A program made the translations under genes and the position numbers. The notes under the pieces were generated by a model. The model had not been told where the DNA came from. It did no database searches and was given only the letters and a program-made list of their open reading frames with translations. From assembly GCA_964350695.1 (NCBI GenBank), contig CAYGKM010000002.1, positions 124,001 through 188,000 on the forward strand: a DNA stretch of 64,000 nucleotides. The letters run 5' to 3'. Below are positions 24,196 through 33,952 of this stretch, one piece after another. How positions within the stretch are numbered: position 1 is the first letter of the stretch; each line of letters begins with the position of its first letter. Source of the DNA: TMED27 sp964350695 (GTDB taxonomy: Bacteria > Pseudomonadota > Alphaproteobacteria > Micavibrionales > Micavibrionaceae).

Positions 24196-27100
24196 ATGAA
24201 ATGGATGGTTTCGAGTTTTATCGTTTTAATAGCTTTGGCGGCGGTCCTGTTGGTGGCGCCGAGTTTTGTTGATTGGAACAAATATAAGGGCCAAGCGATT
24301 GAGCAGGTTGAAGCGCAAACAGGCTTGAATGTAGAGATTGGCGGGGATATATCGCTTGCGATTTTGCCCAGCCCACGGGTTTATATCGAAAAAGTTATGG
24401 TGTCCGACCCGACGGATGCGAAAGGGCCTTTGGCGGCGCTTGAGCGTTTGGATGTGCATGTGGGGTTGATGGAGCTTTTGCAGAAGAAGGTTTCTGTGAC
24501 GTCGATCAATCTTGAGACACCGATTATTGTTTTGAAAAAGGATGCCGCGGGCAAGTTTAACTTCATGACGCCGCAGATTGAGGCGTTGATGGAGAAAAAA
24601 GATCCTGCGCCGAAAAAGGCCGAAGGGCAGCAGTTTCAAGTGGCGTTTAGCAATGTCGAGATTTCTGACGGGAGTTTTAGCTATAAGGATGCGGCGGCGG
24701 GTAGCGCGATTACACTGACCCAGATGAATTTATCGCTTGATGCGGATGGTTTTGAAGGCCCGTTTGAGGCGGATGGTTCGCTTTTATATGACGGCAAGGC
24801 GGTGAAGCTTTCGGCCAAGACAGGCAAGATTGAGAATAATGCGACATCTGTGAACGCGAAAGGCAGCATTGCCGGTGCGGATTTCCAGTATGCAGGGGTT
24901 GCGGCGTGGGGCGAGGAGCCTGGTGCGCAAGGGCAGATTTCACTCGGCGTGAGTTCGTTGCCCCAGTTCTTTGAAGATATGGGCGCGGGGGCTGCGCCAT
25001 TGCAAGGGGCGCTGAAGTTTGACGGGTTTTTGAATGCGACGGATAAGGTTGTGTCTGTGAAAGACGCGACGCTTTCGATTGCCGATCAGGTTTTGAAAGG
25101 CTCGGCTATGGTTGAGCTGGAGCCGCTTACGATTAAGGCGGCGATGGCTTCCGATCAGCCGCTTAATCTGGATAAGATTTTGGGCGCGCCGAAAGCGGGT
25201 AAAGATGCGAAAGGCGTTGATTTGGGCGCGATGTTGCCTGAAACGCTTGAGCTTCCTGCGATTTCTGCGCTTGATATTCAGTTTAAAGCGCCTGCGATGA
25301 TTTATAATGGCGCGGCCTCGAAGGGGTTGACGGCGGTTATTGGCCATGCGGGCAAGACATTTGATGTGCGGGTGAATGTGAACGAAACGCCTGGTAAGGC
25401 CGTGATTGAAGCAGTTGGCGCTTTGGAGTTTGCGGAGAAATCAACATCGTCGAAGACGGGTAAGGATATATATTCCGGTTCGTCTGCGAGTTTTACTGTT
25501 AAGGGGCAAGTACAAAATACGCCCGAGATGATCCGCAGTTTTACAGGGCTTAGCGGGTTGCCGTTGATTTCGACGAGCAAGGTCGGGTTGTTTGATCTTA
25601 AAGGGCGTTTGAACCGCGCAGGGTTGACGATTGATGACAGCGTTGTGAATTTGGATGACCTCAAAGCCAGTGTTTCAGGGAGTTTGAAAGCGCAGAAAGA
25701 AACATCGCGCCAGATGCTTTCTGTTAAGGCGGTTGTGAGTGCGCTTGATCTGGATGCGCTTATGGGCGGCGAGAAGGCTGCGCCTGCTGCTGGCGGGGAT
25801 CCGCTTGCGGGTTTGAAAGCTTTGGCGTTGCCGTTTGATCTGGACAGTAGTGTGACTATTAATTCTGCGAAGTTTCAGGGGCGTGATGTTAAGGGGTTGA
25901 AGCTGGCGGCGCAGATTTATCCGAATAGCATTGTTTTTGAGAATGTTGGGGCGAGTGATTTTGCGGGCGCGAGCGGTAAGGTTTCCGGCAAGATTGGTAA
26001 TTTGAAAGAGATGTCCGGCCTTGATCTGGCGGTTAGCGGCGCATCGAGCGATCCGTTAGGGTTTGCGCAAGCGATGAAGATTGATACGGCGGCGTGGCCG
26101 AAAAATATCGGCGCGGCGTCTGTGGATGTGAAGGCGAGCGGCAATCTCGATGCTTTGAATGTGAATGCGACGGTGAATGCGCTTAATGGGTCAGTGACCG
26201 CAAGCGGTCCTGTGGCCAATCCGTTATCGGGTTTGAGTGTCAATAATCTGGATTTGCGGATCAAGCATAGCAATTTGAGTGAAGCGTTAAAGCTGCTGTC
26301 TATTGCTGCGCCTGAATACGGTTCATTGAAGAAGCCGATTGACCTTAAGATGAATCTGGGGATTGCGGGGCAGTCTTACACGATGAAAGGTATATCGGGG
26401 AATTTATCGGGCACGGAAGTGGCGGGTGATGCGCGTTTTGATATGGGCGGTGCGAAGCCATCTCTGCAGGGCGCGCTTAAATTCGGGCGTTTGGTGCTGG
26501 AGAGCGTAAAAGGTTCAGGCGGCGGGTCGTCTTCTGCGGCTTCCGCGCCGAAATCAGGCGGCAAATGGTCTTCTGCGCCTATGGATAGTGCATGGCTGCA
26601 TTCGATGAATGCGGATTTGGATATTGCGGCGAGTTCATTGCTTTATGAGGGATGGGATATGAAGTCACCCTCCATCAAGATGATGCTTAAAGACGGCGTT
26701 GCGACGGTTAGCGATCTTCAGGCGGGGCTTTATGACGGGCAGATTGGCCTTAAGGGCACGCTGTCTTCTGCTACGCCGAAGAGCCCGCTTTCTCTGGACG
26801 GCGCGGTGAGCATTGCGAAGGTGAATATGGAGCCTTTGGTCGGGTCGTTGTTCGGCAATCGCATTATTAAAGGCCAAGGTGAGATTAACATGAATACCAA
26901 TGTTAAGGGCTCTGGAGGTTCAATGGCGGCGCTTATGGGCTCGCTTGCGGGTCAGGGGAGCGTTAACGGTTCAAATATTGTGATTGAAGGTATTGATGTG
27001 ACGCGTTTTGTGCGTGCGCTTTCGGATGTTTCGAAGCCCGGTGATTCTGTTTTGAACCTCTGGAAGGGGGTTGGAAACGGCGGAAGCACGGCGTTTGATA

Positions 27101-27618
27101 CGTTGGACGGTGCGTATGTGATTGAAAACGGGATTGTGACCTTCCAGAAAATGCTGCTGGACGGGCCGCGCGCGGCGATTGATACGACCGGATCTTTGAA
27201 TTTGCCGAACTGGACGATTAATACCGAGCATAAAATGAGTGTGAAAGACCGCGATGATGTGCCGCCGTTCACGGTGAAGATGAATGGATCTCTTGATAAT
27301 CCTGCGCAGAGCATGGGGCAGGGCGCGATAAACGATTATTTGCAGCGTAAGCTTCAGGACAAACTGGGCAAGGTTATCGGCGATAAATTGGGGGCGGATA
27401 ATCCGCTGAGTGGGGTTCTGGGCGGCTTATTGGGCGCGCCTGCGGCTAAAGCTCCTGCGGCGGCTCCGGCACCTGCTCCGGCGAATGATAATGCAGCGCC
27501 TGTGGAGCAGCAGCAGCAGGAAGAAGCGCCGCAAGAGCAAGCACCTGCGCCAGCACAAGAGCAGCAGATTACGCCTGAAGATGCCGTTAAGGGCTTGTTG
27601 AACGAGTTCTTACGCTAG
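24196..27618 (+). CDS. AsmA family protein
   Basis: Large envelope protein (1140 aa) anchored by one N-terminal helix (about 2-24) with most of it in the periplasm. The AsmA N-terminal module is clear: APSFVDWNKYKGQAIEQVEAQTGLNVEIGGDISLAILPSPRVYIEKV. Repeating beta-strand text continues to an AsmA C-terminal domain (NMNTNVKGSGGSMAALMGSLAGQGSVNGSNIVIEGIDVTRFVRAL). Members of this superfamily form long grooves for phospholipid movement between the membranes. A Pro/Ala/Gln-rich low-complexity segment precedes the terminal DAVKGLLNEFLR. GAGG precedes the ATG at a loose distance. Its stop overlaps the convergent RHH gene by 4 bases. Confidence 0.9.
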   Translation: MKWMVSSFIVLIALAAVLLVAPSFVDWNKYKGQAIEQVEAQTGLNVEIGGDISLAILPSPRVYIEKVMVSDPTDAKGPLAALERLDVHVGLMELLQKKVSVTSINLETPIIVLKKDAAGKFNFMTPQIEALMEKKDPAPKKAEGQQFQVAFSNVEISDGSFSYKDAAAGSAITLTQMNLSLDADGFEGPFEADGSLLYDGKAVKLSAKTGKIENNATSVNAKGSIAGADFQYAGVAAWGEEPGAQGQISLGVSSLPQFFEDMGAGAAPLQGALKFDGFLNATDKVVSVKDATLSIADQVLKGSAMVELEPLTIKAAMASDQPLNLDKILGAPKAGKDAKGVDLGAMLPETLELPAISALDIQFKAPAMIYNGAASKGLTAVIGHAGKTFDVRVNVNETPGKAVIEAVGALEFAEKSTSSKTGKDIYSGSSASFTVKGQVQNTPEMIRSFTGLSGLPLISTSKVGLFDLKGRLNRAGLTIDDSVVNLDDLKASVSGSLKAQKETSRQMLSVKAVVSALDLDALMGGEKAAPAAGGDPLAGLKALALPFDLDSSVTINSAKFQGRDVKGLKLAAQIYPNSIVFENVGASDFAGASGKVSGKIGNLKEMSGLDLAVSGASSDPLGFAQAMKIDTAAWPKNIGAASVDVKASGNLDALNVNATVNALNGSVTASGPVANPLSGLSVNNLDLRIKHSNLSEALKLLSIAAPEYGSLKKPIDLKMNLGIAGQSYTMKGISGNLSGTEVAGDARFDMGGAKPSLQGALKFGRLVLESVKGSGGGSSSAASAPKSGGKWSSAPMDSAWLHSMNADLDIAASSLLYEGWDMKSPSIKMMLKDGVATVSDLQAGLYDGQIGLKGTLSSATPKSPLSLDGAVSIAKVNMEPLVGSLFGNRIIKGQGEINMNTNVKGSGGSMAALMGSLAGQGSVNGSNIVIEGIDVTRFVRALSDVSKPGDSVLNLWKGVGNGGSTAFDTLDGAYVIENGIVTFQKMLLDGPRAAIDTTGSLNLPNWTINTEHKMSVKDRDDVPPFTVKMNGSLDNPAQSMGQGAINDYLQRKLQDKLGKVIGDKLGADNPLSGVLGGLLGAPAAKAPAAAPAPAPANDNAAPVEQQQQEEAPQEQAPAPAQEQQITPEDAVKGLLNEFLR

Positions 27619-27821
27619 TCTGACTTCAGGCTTTTTAGGATGTAGAGCCGCAGAGCGCTTGAGAGGTTGTTTTCGGGCGCTCGCGTGTCGTCGATCTCGG
27701 CCACCAGTTTGTTCATTGAAAGGCCGCGCGAAGCCGCGAGAGATTTAAGATCATCCCAAAATTCATTTTCGAGTGTGATGCTGGTTTGGTGGCCGTGAAT
27801 ATTGACGGAGCGCTTTTTCAC
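27615..27821 (-). CDS. Ribbon-helix-helix (RHH_4) domain protein
   Basis: Small alphaproteobacterial protein of the RHH_4 family: KKRSVNIHGHQTSITLENEFWDDLKSLAASRGLSMNKLVAEID followed by NLSSALRLYILKSL. The ribbon-helix-helix fold suggests DNA binding, but targets are not known. I choose the GTG at 27821, which overlaps the fumC stop as TAGTG and gives 68 residues starting just before the conserved core. An ATG at 27860 would add 13 residues that overlap fumC. It is the last gene of the purE-purK-fumC run. Confidence 0.8.
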   Translation of the reverse strand: MKKRSVNIHGHQTSITLENEFWDDLKSLAASRGLSMNKLVAEIDDTRAPENNLSSALRLYILKSLKSD

Positions 27822-29236
27822 TAGTCCCGCGGTGCGATCATCGTGAGCGGATCGACCCATTCATCGAATTGATCGGCGGTGAGGAGTTTGAGTTCCAGCG
27901 CCGCTTCTTTCAGCGTTGTGCCATCGGCATAGGCTTTTTTCGCGATTTTCGCAGCGTTATCATAGCCGATATGCGGGTTGAGCGCCGTGACCAGCATGAG
28001 CGAGTTTTGCATCATGGCGGTGATGCGCTTTTCATCGGCTTCGATGCCCTCGACGCAACGCTCCGTAAAGCTGACGGCGCTGTCGGCGATGAGGCGGATG
28101 GATTGGAGCACATTGAAGATTATGACGGGTTTGTAAACGTTGAGTTCAAAATGACCCTGTGACCCCGCGATGGATACTGTTGTGTGGTTGCCCATGACTT
28201 GGGCGCAGACCATGGTGAGCGCTTCGCACTGCGTTGGGTTGACCTTGCCGGGCATGATGGATGAGCCCGGTTCATTTGCGGGCAGAATGATTTCGCCGAT
28301 CCCTGAACGCGGGCCGGAGCCGAGGAGGCGAATGTCATTGGCAATTTTCATCAGAGACACAGCGAGCGTGTTGAGCGCGCCGGAGCTTTCAACGAGCGCG
28401 TCATGCGCTGCTAAGGCCTCGAATTTGTTTTCTGCCGTAACGAAAGGTAGCTTTGTGATTTCGGCGACTTGACGCGCGAATTCCACATCAAAGCCCGCTT
28501 TGGAGTTGATGCCTGTGCCGACGGCTGTGCCGCCTTGCGCGAGTTGGTATAGGCGCGGCAGGGTGTCTTTAACGCGCGCGATCCCGTATTCTATTTGTTT
28601 GGCGTAGCCTGAAAATTCCTGACCCAGCGTGAGGGGCGTTGCGTCTTGCAGGTGTGTGCGGCCGTTCTTGACGATTTTCGCGAATTTTTTGGCTTTGGCA
28701 TCAAGCGCTTTATGGAGCTTATCCAGCGCAGGCAAGAGGCGCGCGTGAATTTCCTCTACGGCGGCGATATGCATCACCGTGGGGAAGGTGTCGTTTGAGC
28801 TTTGGCCCATATTGCAGTGGTCATTGGGGTGGATAGGGTCTTTGCCGCCGCGCGTGCCTGTTAGAGCCTCGTTGGCGCGGCCCGCGATGACCTCGTTTGC
28901 GTTCATGTTGGATTGCGTGCCGGAGCCGGTTTGCCATACGGCGAGGGGGAATTGATCCGCCAGGGTTCCGTCAATGACCTCTTGCGCGGCGGCGACGATA
29001 GGATCGCCAATCTTTTTATCCATGCTGCCTTGAGCCATATTGGCCTTCGCTGCGGCCTTTTTCTGGATGCCGAGGGCGCGGATGATGGGGGCGGGCATTT
29101 TTTCTGTGCCGATATCGAAGTTTTCAAGGCTGCGGGCTGTTTGCGCGCCATAGTAAGCATCCGCGGGAACGGCGACTTCGCCTAAGGAGTCTGTTTCGAT
29201 GCGGGTGTTTGCTTGTTTTTTCGCTGCGGTGGTCAT
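27821..29236 (-). CDS. fumC: Fumarate hydratase class II
   Basis: Iron-independent fumarase of the TCA cycle, 471 residues, homotetrameric in the cytoplasm. Seen are TDSLGEVAVPADAYYGAQTARSLENF, SGTQSNMNANEVIAGRA, NGRTHLQDATPLTLGQE and the superfamily signature GSSIMPGKVNPTQCEA. It overlaps purK by the ATGA arrangement, so translation is coupled. Grouping with purine genes is unusual but makes sense because purine synthesis releases fumarate; that is inference. Confidence 0.96.
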   Translation of the reverse strand: MTTAAKKQANTRIETDSLGEVAVPADAYYGAQTARSLENFDIGTEKMPAPIIRALGIQKKAAAKANMAQGSMDKKIGDPIVAAAQEVIDGTLADQFPLAVWQTGSGTQSNMNANEVIAGRANEALTGTRGGKDPIHPNDHCNMGQSSNDTFPTVMHIAAVEEIHARLLPALDKLHKALDAKAKKFAKIVKNGRTHLQDATPLTLGQEFSGYAKQIEYGIARVKDTLPRLYQLAQGGTAVGTGINSKAGFDVEFARQVAEITKLPFVTAENKFEALAAHDALVESSGALNTLAVSLMKIANDIRLLGSGPRSGIGEIILPANEPGSSIMPGKVNPTQCEALTMVCAQVMGNHTTVSIAGSQGHFELNVYKPVIIFNVLQSIRLIADSAVSFTERCVEGIEADEKRITAMMQNSLMLVTALNPHIGYDNAAKIAKKAYADGTTLKEAALELKLLTADQFDEWVDPLTMIAPRD

Positions 29237-30297
29237 GGTGTTTTATCCTTTAAAATTGTGACGTGGCCCATTTTGCGGCCCGCTCTTGCCTCTGTCTTAC
29301 CGTAGTTATGCAGATGTGCATTTTTCCGGTCAAGATACTCCTGAATATTATGGATGTCATCCCCAATAAGGTTGAGCATAATTGCGTCTGCGTGGCGGTT
29401 TGGCTCAAGCACAGGAAGACCGCAGACTGCGCGGACGTGATTTTCGAATTGGGAATGCGCGCAGGCATCAATGCTCCAGTGGCCGGAATTATGCGTGCGC
29501 GGGGCTATTTCATTGGCGAGAAGGCCGTTTTTGGTTACGAAAAGCTCGAGCGTGAGGACGCCGCGGAGATTTAGTTCTTCAGCGAGGTGCTGGGCCAGTT
29601 TTATTGCCTCGTTTTCGATGGTTTTGTCGAGTTTCGTCGGGACGGTTGTTTTTGAGAGGATGTGGTTTTTGTGTTCATTGAGCATGGGGCCGTAATGGAC
29701 CATGTTTCCGTCTTTGTCGCGGGCGATGATGACCGAGATTTCGCAGTCGAAATCGACGATTTCTTCCATGATTAAGGGCGCATTTTTAAATTGTGACCAC
29801 ATCGTATCGATATTTGTATCACCCGTAAACCGCGCCTGTCCCTTGCCATCATATCCGAAACGTGTCGTTTTAAATATGCATTGGTCTTGTTTCCATTCAA
29901 GCAGGATTTTGAGGGCTTCTTCGGGAGATTTTGGAGCCGTCCAACGCGCTGTCGGGATTTTGATCGCGTTCAGATAGGTTTTTTCTGAGATTCTGTCTTG
30001 AGAGACTTTGAGGAGTCGTTCGCTCGGATAAACGGGTTTAAGCGTATTGAGGTATCGCACTGTTTCTGTTGGTATATTTTCAAATTCATAAGAGATTACA
30101 TCAACTTTTTCGGAAAATTCTGTCAGGGCGCGCTCGTCAGTATAATTGCCGATAAGTGTTTCGGGCGCGACTTGAGAGGCGGGAGAGTTTTCTTGAGGCG
30201 TGAATATAACGGTATGAATGCCAAGCTTTTCTGCGGCTTGTGCGCTCATTCGTCCTAATTGCCCACCACCGAGAATGCCAAGTTTAATATCGCTCAT
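29233..30297 (-). CDS. purK: N5-carboxyaminoimidazole ribonucleotide synthase
   Basis: ATP-grasp enzyme of 354 residues that carboxylates AIR to N5-CAIR in purine synthesis. Motifs: GILGGGQLGRMSAQAAEKLGI at the start, PTARWTAPKSPEEALK, KTTRFGYDGKGQAR for the nucleotide loop and NEIAPRTHNSGHWSIDACAHSQFENH. It lies 27 bases downstream of purE, and its stop overlaps the fumC start (ATGA). Confidence 0.96.
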   Translation of the reverse strand: MSDIKLGILGGGQLGRMSAQAAEKLGIHTVIFTPQENSPASQVAPETLIGNYTDERALTEFSEKVDVISYEFENIPTETVRYLNTLKPVYPSERLLKVSQDRISEKTYLNAIKIPTARWTAPKSPEEALKILLEWKQDQCIFKTTRFGYDGKGQARFTGDTNIDTMWSQFKNAPLIMEEIVDFDCEISVIIARDKDGNMVHYGPMLNEHKNHILSKTTVPTKLDKTIENEAIKLAQHLAEELNLRGVLTLELFVTKNGLLANEIAPRTHNSGHWSIDACAHSQFENHVRAVCGLPVLEPNRHADAIMLNLIGDDIHNIQEYLDRKNAHLHNYGKTEARAGRKMGHVTILKDKTP

Positions 30298-30324
30298 GGG
30301 TGGGTTTTATCAAGCGGAGGCACG

Positions 30325-30822
<498 letters not shown>

Positions 30823-30828
30823 ATCAGA

Positions 30829-30857
30829 TTTATAAGTGATTTGAAGGGATTATGCAA
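30829..30857 (-). promoter_or_regulatory. Candidate purE promoter, probably leaderless
   Basis: On the minus strand TTGCAT (30857-30852), a 17-base spacer, TATAAA (30834-30829), then 6 bases to ATG 30822. No Shine-Dalgarno sequence lies between. Confidence 0.45.
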
Positions 30858-31053
30858 TGATGTCGTCGATAAGATCGGATTCGATTTTCTGGATCATGTC
30901 TTTGAGCCAGAGTTTCTTTTTCTTGAGTTGCTGCATGTTGAAAAGGTTTACCGGTTGGTCGCTTTTCAGCACGCGCTCGATCATTTCATCAAGTGCTTTG
31001 TGCTCGGCGCGATATTCGGCGAGCTTCATTTGGAGTTCTTCTTGGTCTTGCAT
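30850..31053 (-). CDS. DUF465 (YdcH-like) small protein
   Basis: Charged two-helix protein of 67 residues: MQDQEELQMKLAEYRAEHKALDEMIERV, then NMQQLKKKKLWLKDMIQKIESDLI. This is the DUF465/YdcH pattern, a small hairpin common in proteobacteria with no established function. I choose ATG 31053 because the family begins at about that point; a TTG at 31071 would add six residues. It lies 27 bases before purE on the same strand. Confidence 0.85.
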   Translation of the reverse strand: MQDQEELQMKLAEYRAEHKALDEMIERVLKSDQPVNLFNMQQLKKKKLWLKDMIQKIESDLIDDIIA

Positions 31054-31183
31054 ATGAGAAAAGTCGTACAAAAATTAAAACCTTAAGATTTAATATTATC
31101 ACATATATTGTTGTTTGGTAATCTTAAAACTGTATCATATTTTTCAATAAAATCAAAATTATATGGAATATTAAAGAGGAAAC

Positions 31184-32260
31184 ATGGAAAAAACCATTGG
31201 AATATTGACGAGCGGCGGGGATTGCGCGGGGTTGAACGCGGTGATGCGGGCGGTTGTTCATCGTGCGGACCTTCTGGGCTGGCGCGTTTTGGGTATTGAA
31301 AACGGTACGGCGGGTTTGCTTGAAGAGCCATATGCGGTGCGCGAGCTTACGCCCGATGATTTTGACGGTTTTATTCTGCGGCGCGGCGGCACGATTTTGG
31401 GGACAACGAATAGCAAAAACCCGTTTAAATATCCGATGCCGGATGGATCGGTGAAAGACCGTTCTGATGAAATTGTGGCCGCGATCAAGGATTTGGGCAT
31501 TGAGGCGTTGATCGGGATTGGCGGGGATGGCAGTTTTGCAATCCTTAGCCGGTTGGCGAAGCAGGGTGGCATCAATATGGTGGGCGTTCCCAAGACCATT
31601 GATAATGATTTGGCGATGACGGATAAGTCTGTGGGCTTTGATACGGCGCTTTCTGTGGCGACCGAGGCGCTTGACCGTTTGCAGCCGACAGCGGCCAGCC
31701 ATGACCGCGTGATGATTTTGGAGGTTATGGGCCGTGATGCCGGGCATATTGCGTTGAATGCAGGGATTGCGGGGGGCGCGGATGTTATTCTTATCCCCGA
31801 AGTTCCATACACGATTGAAGGGATTGCCAAGAAGATCAAGGGCGTGAAGGATACGGGGCGGAATTTTGCGCTTGTTATTGTATCCGAAGCCGTGAAGACG
31901 CCCGACGGGGATAAGCGCGAGGTGGTTTATCATGGCGGCGAAAAGCGTTATGGCGGGATTGCCGATTATCTGGGACCGCAGATTGCGGATGCGACCGGTT
32001 TCGAGACCCGCGCAACGGTGCTGGGGCATGTGCAGCGCGGCGGCGCGCCGACACATAATGACCGCATTTTGGCGCAGTGTTTGGGCGTGAAGGCGGTGGA
32101 TTTGATCGCCGAGGGCACGTTTGGCAAGATGGTGGCGTGGCAGAACCGCGAGGCGGTGGCTGTGCCGATTGAAGATGCGATTGCGGTGTGCCGCGTGGTT
32201 GATCCGCAAGGGTCGCTTGTACATACGGCGCGGTCATTGGGGATTTCTTTCGGGGATTAA
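31184..32260 (+). CDS. pfkA: 6-phosphofructokinase (phosphoryl donor uncertain)
   Basis: PfkA-family enzyme of 358 residues that phosphorylates fructose 6-phosphate. Seen are GILTSGGDCAGLNAVMRAVV, RRGGTILGTTNSKNPF, GIGGDGSFAIL, PKTIDNDLAMTD, MILEVMGRDAGHIAL and LGHVQRGGAPTHNDRILA. Two positions predict the donor. Gly116 in GGDGS is the ATP type. Lys137 in PKTIDND is the residue found in pyrophosphate-using and mixed group III enzymes, where classical ATP-PFKs have Gly. So ATP is likely but PPi is not excluded. AGAGGAA precedes ATG 31184. Confidence 0.93.
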   Translation: MEKTIGILTSGGDCAGLNAVMRAVVHRADLLGWRVLGIENGTAGLLEEPYAVRELTPDDFDGFILRRGGTILGTTNSKNPFKYPMPDGSVKDRSDEIVAAIKDLGIEALIGIGGDGSFAILSRLAKQGGINMVGVPKTIDNDLAMTDKSVGFDTALSVATEALDRLQPTAASHDRVMILEVMGRDAGHIALNAGIAGGADVILIPEVPYTIEGIAKKIKGVKDTGRNFALVIVSEAVKTPDGDKREVVYHGGEKRYGGIADYLGPQIADATGFETRATVLGHVQRGGAPTHNDRILAQCLGVKAVDLIAEGTFGKMVAWQNREAVAVPIEDAIAVCRVVDPQGSLVHTARSLGISFGD

Positions 32261-32317
32261 AAGCGTTTGACCTTATGGCCGCAGGCGATAGAGTGAATAA
32301 AAGGATTTTGAATACCC

Positions 32318-32848
32318 ATGCTTTATGTTGAACAATCATTAGGACCGGACGAAGAGCTGGTGCATATCGGCAAGTTTCACTGGATGTACACGGTGCAGGC
32401 GTTTACTGCGATATTGTGGGGGATCGCGGGGAGTATGCTGATTATATTTGCCTCCGTGTTCATGTATATCCAGATGGGTAAGTTTCCGCCTGATTTGCCG
32501 TGGATTGAGGGCGTTAAATATATCCATCCCGGTTTGCGGATTTTCTCGTTTGTTGTGTTTATCCTCGGGCTTTTGAGTTTTGCACAGATGATGGTGCAAA
32601 AGGCGACGACCGAAATTGCGATTACGAATACGCGGCTTGTTTATAAGCGCGGCCTTGTGGCGCGCAGCGTCGGCGAGATCAGCATTGACCGCATTGAAGG
32701 GGTGAATGTTTTGCAAACCATTATGGGGCGTATATTTAATTACGGGCGTTTGGCCATTCGAGGGATGGGCGTGGGCGAGGTTATTTTGCCGCCGATTGAG
32801 GATCCGATTGCGTTCAGAAAATCTATTGAAAAAGCCAAATCTATTTAA
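32318..32848 (+). CDS. PH-domain membrane protein (bPH2), first of a pair
   Basis: Membrane protein of 176 residues. Two hydrophobic helices (about 27-50 and 68-92) are followed by a bacterial PH domain of the bPH2 (YdbS-like) type: ATTEIAITNTRLVYKRGLVARSVGEISIDRIEGVNVLQTIMGRIFNYGRLAIRGMG. The function of the family is unknown; a membrane-associated structural or stress role has been suggested for relatives. It lies 9 bases upstream of a second bPH2 gene, so the two are probably made together. Confidence 0.85.
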   Translation: MLYVEQSLGPDEELVHIGKFHWMYTVQAFTAILWGIAGSMLIIFASVFMYIQMGKFPPDLPWIEGVKYIHPGLRIFSFVVFILGLLSFAQMMVQKATTEIAITNTRLVYKRGLVARSVGEISIDRIEGVNVLQTIMGRIFNYGRLAIRGMGVGEVILPPIEDPIAFRKSIEKAKSI

Positions 32849-32857
32849 GGGGCGAAG

Positions 32858-33421
32858 ATGTCAGATACAGAAAAAAAAGGTTCAGCCAAGCCGGTAGAAA
32901 AAGATTCAGGGATGTTCAAGAAATCCCGCAGGGCGCGCGATGAGGCCTTAAAGGATGTTCTGACCAAGGGTGAGGAAATCATCGCCGAGGCGTATATCTC
33001 CCGCGGGATATATTGGCAGACGATTGTGGTGCTTGTTGTGTCTGTGATACTGGGGCTTTATGTGTTTCCGCTTGGGGTGCTTCTCGCGGTGACGGGAATT
33101 TTGATGTTCATATATAACACGCTGCGCAAAGAGATTTTGATGCTCGTGATGACCAATAAGCGGCTTTTGATGCGCTATGGGATTTTGCAGATTGATGTTG
33201 TGGATATGCGTTTTGATAAGGTGGAGAGCATTGAGCTGGAGCGGATGCTGCCCGGTTATATGATGGGATATGCGAATATCGTGATTTCAGGAACAGGGAA
33301 CAGATATGTAACAATACCCTATGTCGGGAATGCGCGCAGATTTAGGCGGGCGTATAACGAGCTTGTTCTTGTGGACGAAGATGCGCCGCAAGAAGTTGTT
33401 GTGGTTGAGGATAAGAGTTAG
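32858..33421 (+). CDS. PH-domain membrane protein (bPH2), second of a pair
   Basis: Related to the previous protein, 187 residues. A charged N-terminus precedes two close hydrophobic helices (about 48-66 and 70-88), then the bPH2 core ILMLVMTNKRLLMRYGILQIDVVDMRFDKVESIELERMLPGYMMGYANIVISGTG and an acidic tail. GGGG lies before ATG 32858. The matching layout suggests duplication and possibly a heteromeric complex. It is convergent with the following gene. Confidence 0.85.
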   Translation: MSDTEKKGSAKPVEKDSGMFKKSRRARDEALKDVLTKGEEIIAEAYISRGIYWQTIVVLVVSVILGLYVFPLGVLLAVTGILMFIYNTLRKEILMLVMTNKRLLMRYGILQIDVVDMRFDKVESIELERMLPGYMMGYANIVISGTGNRYVTIPYVGNARRFRRAYNELVLVDEDAPQEVVVVEDKS

Positions 33422-33424
33422 GCG

Positions 33425-33811
33425 CTATTGACCAGGCTCTAGCGGCTTTGCCGTATCGCCTGAGTTTTCAAAAAACTCTTGCATTGAAGGGCTTGTTTCA
33501 CATTCCGCCTGGAATTTATCTTTTACCATCTCGCAAAGTGCGCCTTTGTTTAGAATTCCTTCGTTTAAGATTGAATCGTCAGGCCTTTCTGCTTCGATGC
33601 GCGCTCTTGATGCTGCCATAAGTTCTTCCATCATCTCTGGTGAAAGGTTGTTTTCTAGTATGCTGCTTAGACCGCTTAGGCGTTCGCCTGTGGGGAGGGC
33701 GTCAAGCAGGTCGTTTAAGTTTCCTGTATCTACGCCTTCTGGGGTATCGGATGTTCTATCGCCTTCGTGGCGCTCATGAAAGTCGGGACTGTTTTCTGTA
33801 GAATTTTCCAT
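33425..33811 (-). CDS. Small acidic protein of unknown function
   Basis: Not recognised. 128 residues from MENSTENSPDFHERHEGDR; an in-frame start at 33862 would add 17 unlikely residues. It is acidic and hydrophilic, with no signal peptide or membrane segment. The N-terminal 30 residues look disordered; a helical core (NLNDLLDALPTGERLSGLSSILENNLSPEMMEELMAASRARIE) follows. Two cysteines lie in ALCEMVKDKFQAECET. Upstream at 33876-33890 is a perfect TTAA-N7-TTAA box, as before the 991-residue protein and motA, which hints at cell-cycle control. Confidence 0.75.
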   Translation of the reverse strand: MENSTENSPDFHERHEGDRTSDTPEGVDTGNLNDLLDALPTGERLSGLSSILENNLSPEMMEELMAASRARIEAERPDDSILNEGILNKGALCEMVKDKFQAECETSPSMQEFFENSGDTAKPLEPGQ

Positions 33812-33875
33812 TGTTACACACTCTCTAAATTTATTATGATCGTTTTTATTTTTATTAATCATAAGCCATGGGGGG

Positions 33876-33890
33876 TTAAATTTTCGTTAA
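33876..33890 (-). promoter_or_regulatory. CtrA-type box in the divergent region before ilvD
   Basis: Perfect TTAA-N7-TTAA in the 141-base gap between the small acidic gene (minus) and ilvD (plus). It is 65-79 bases from the first start and 63-77 from the second. Which gene it serves cannot be read from the sequence. Confidence 0.55.
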
Positions 33891-33952
33891 TCTCCTCTTG
33901 TTTTTTATGTCGCGTTATTTCATTGTAAGCCCCTGAATTACAGGAGATTTCG

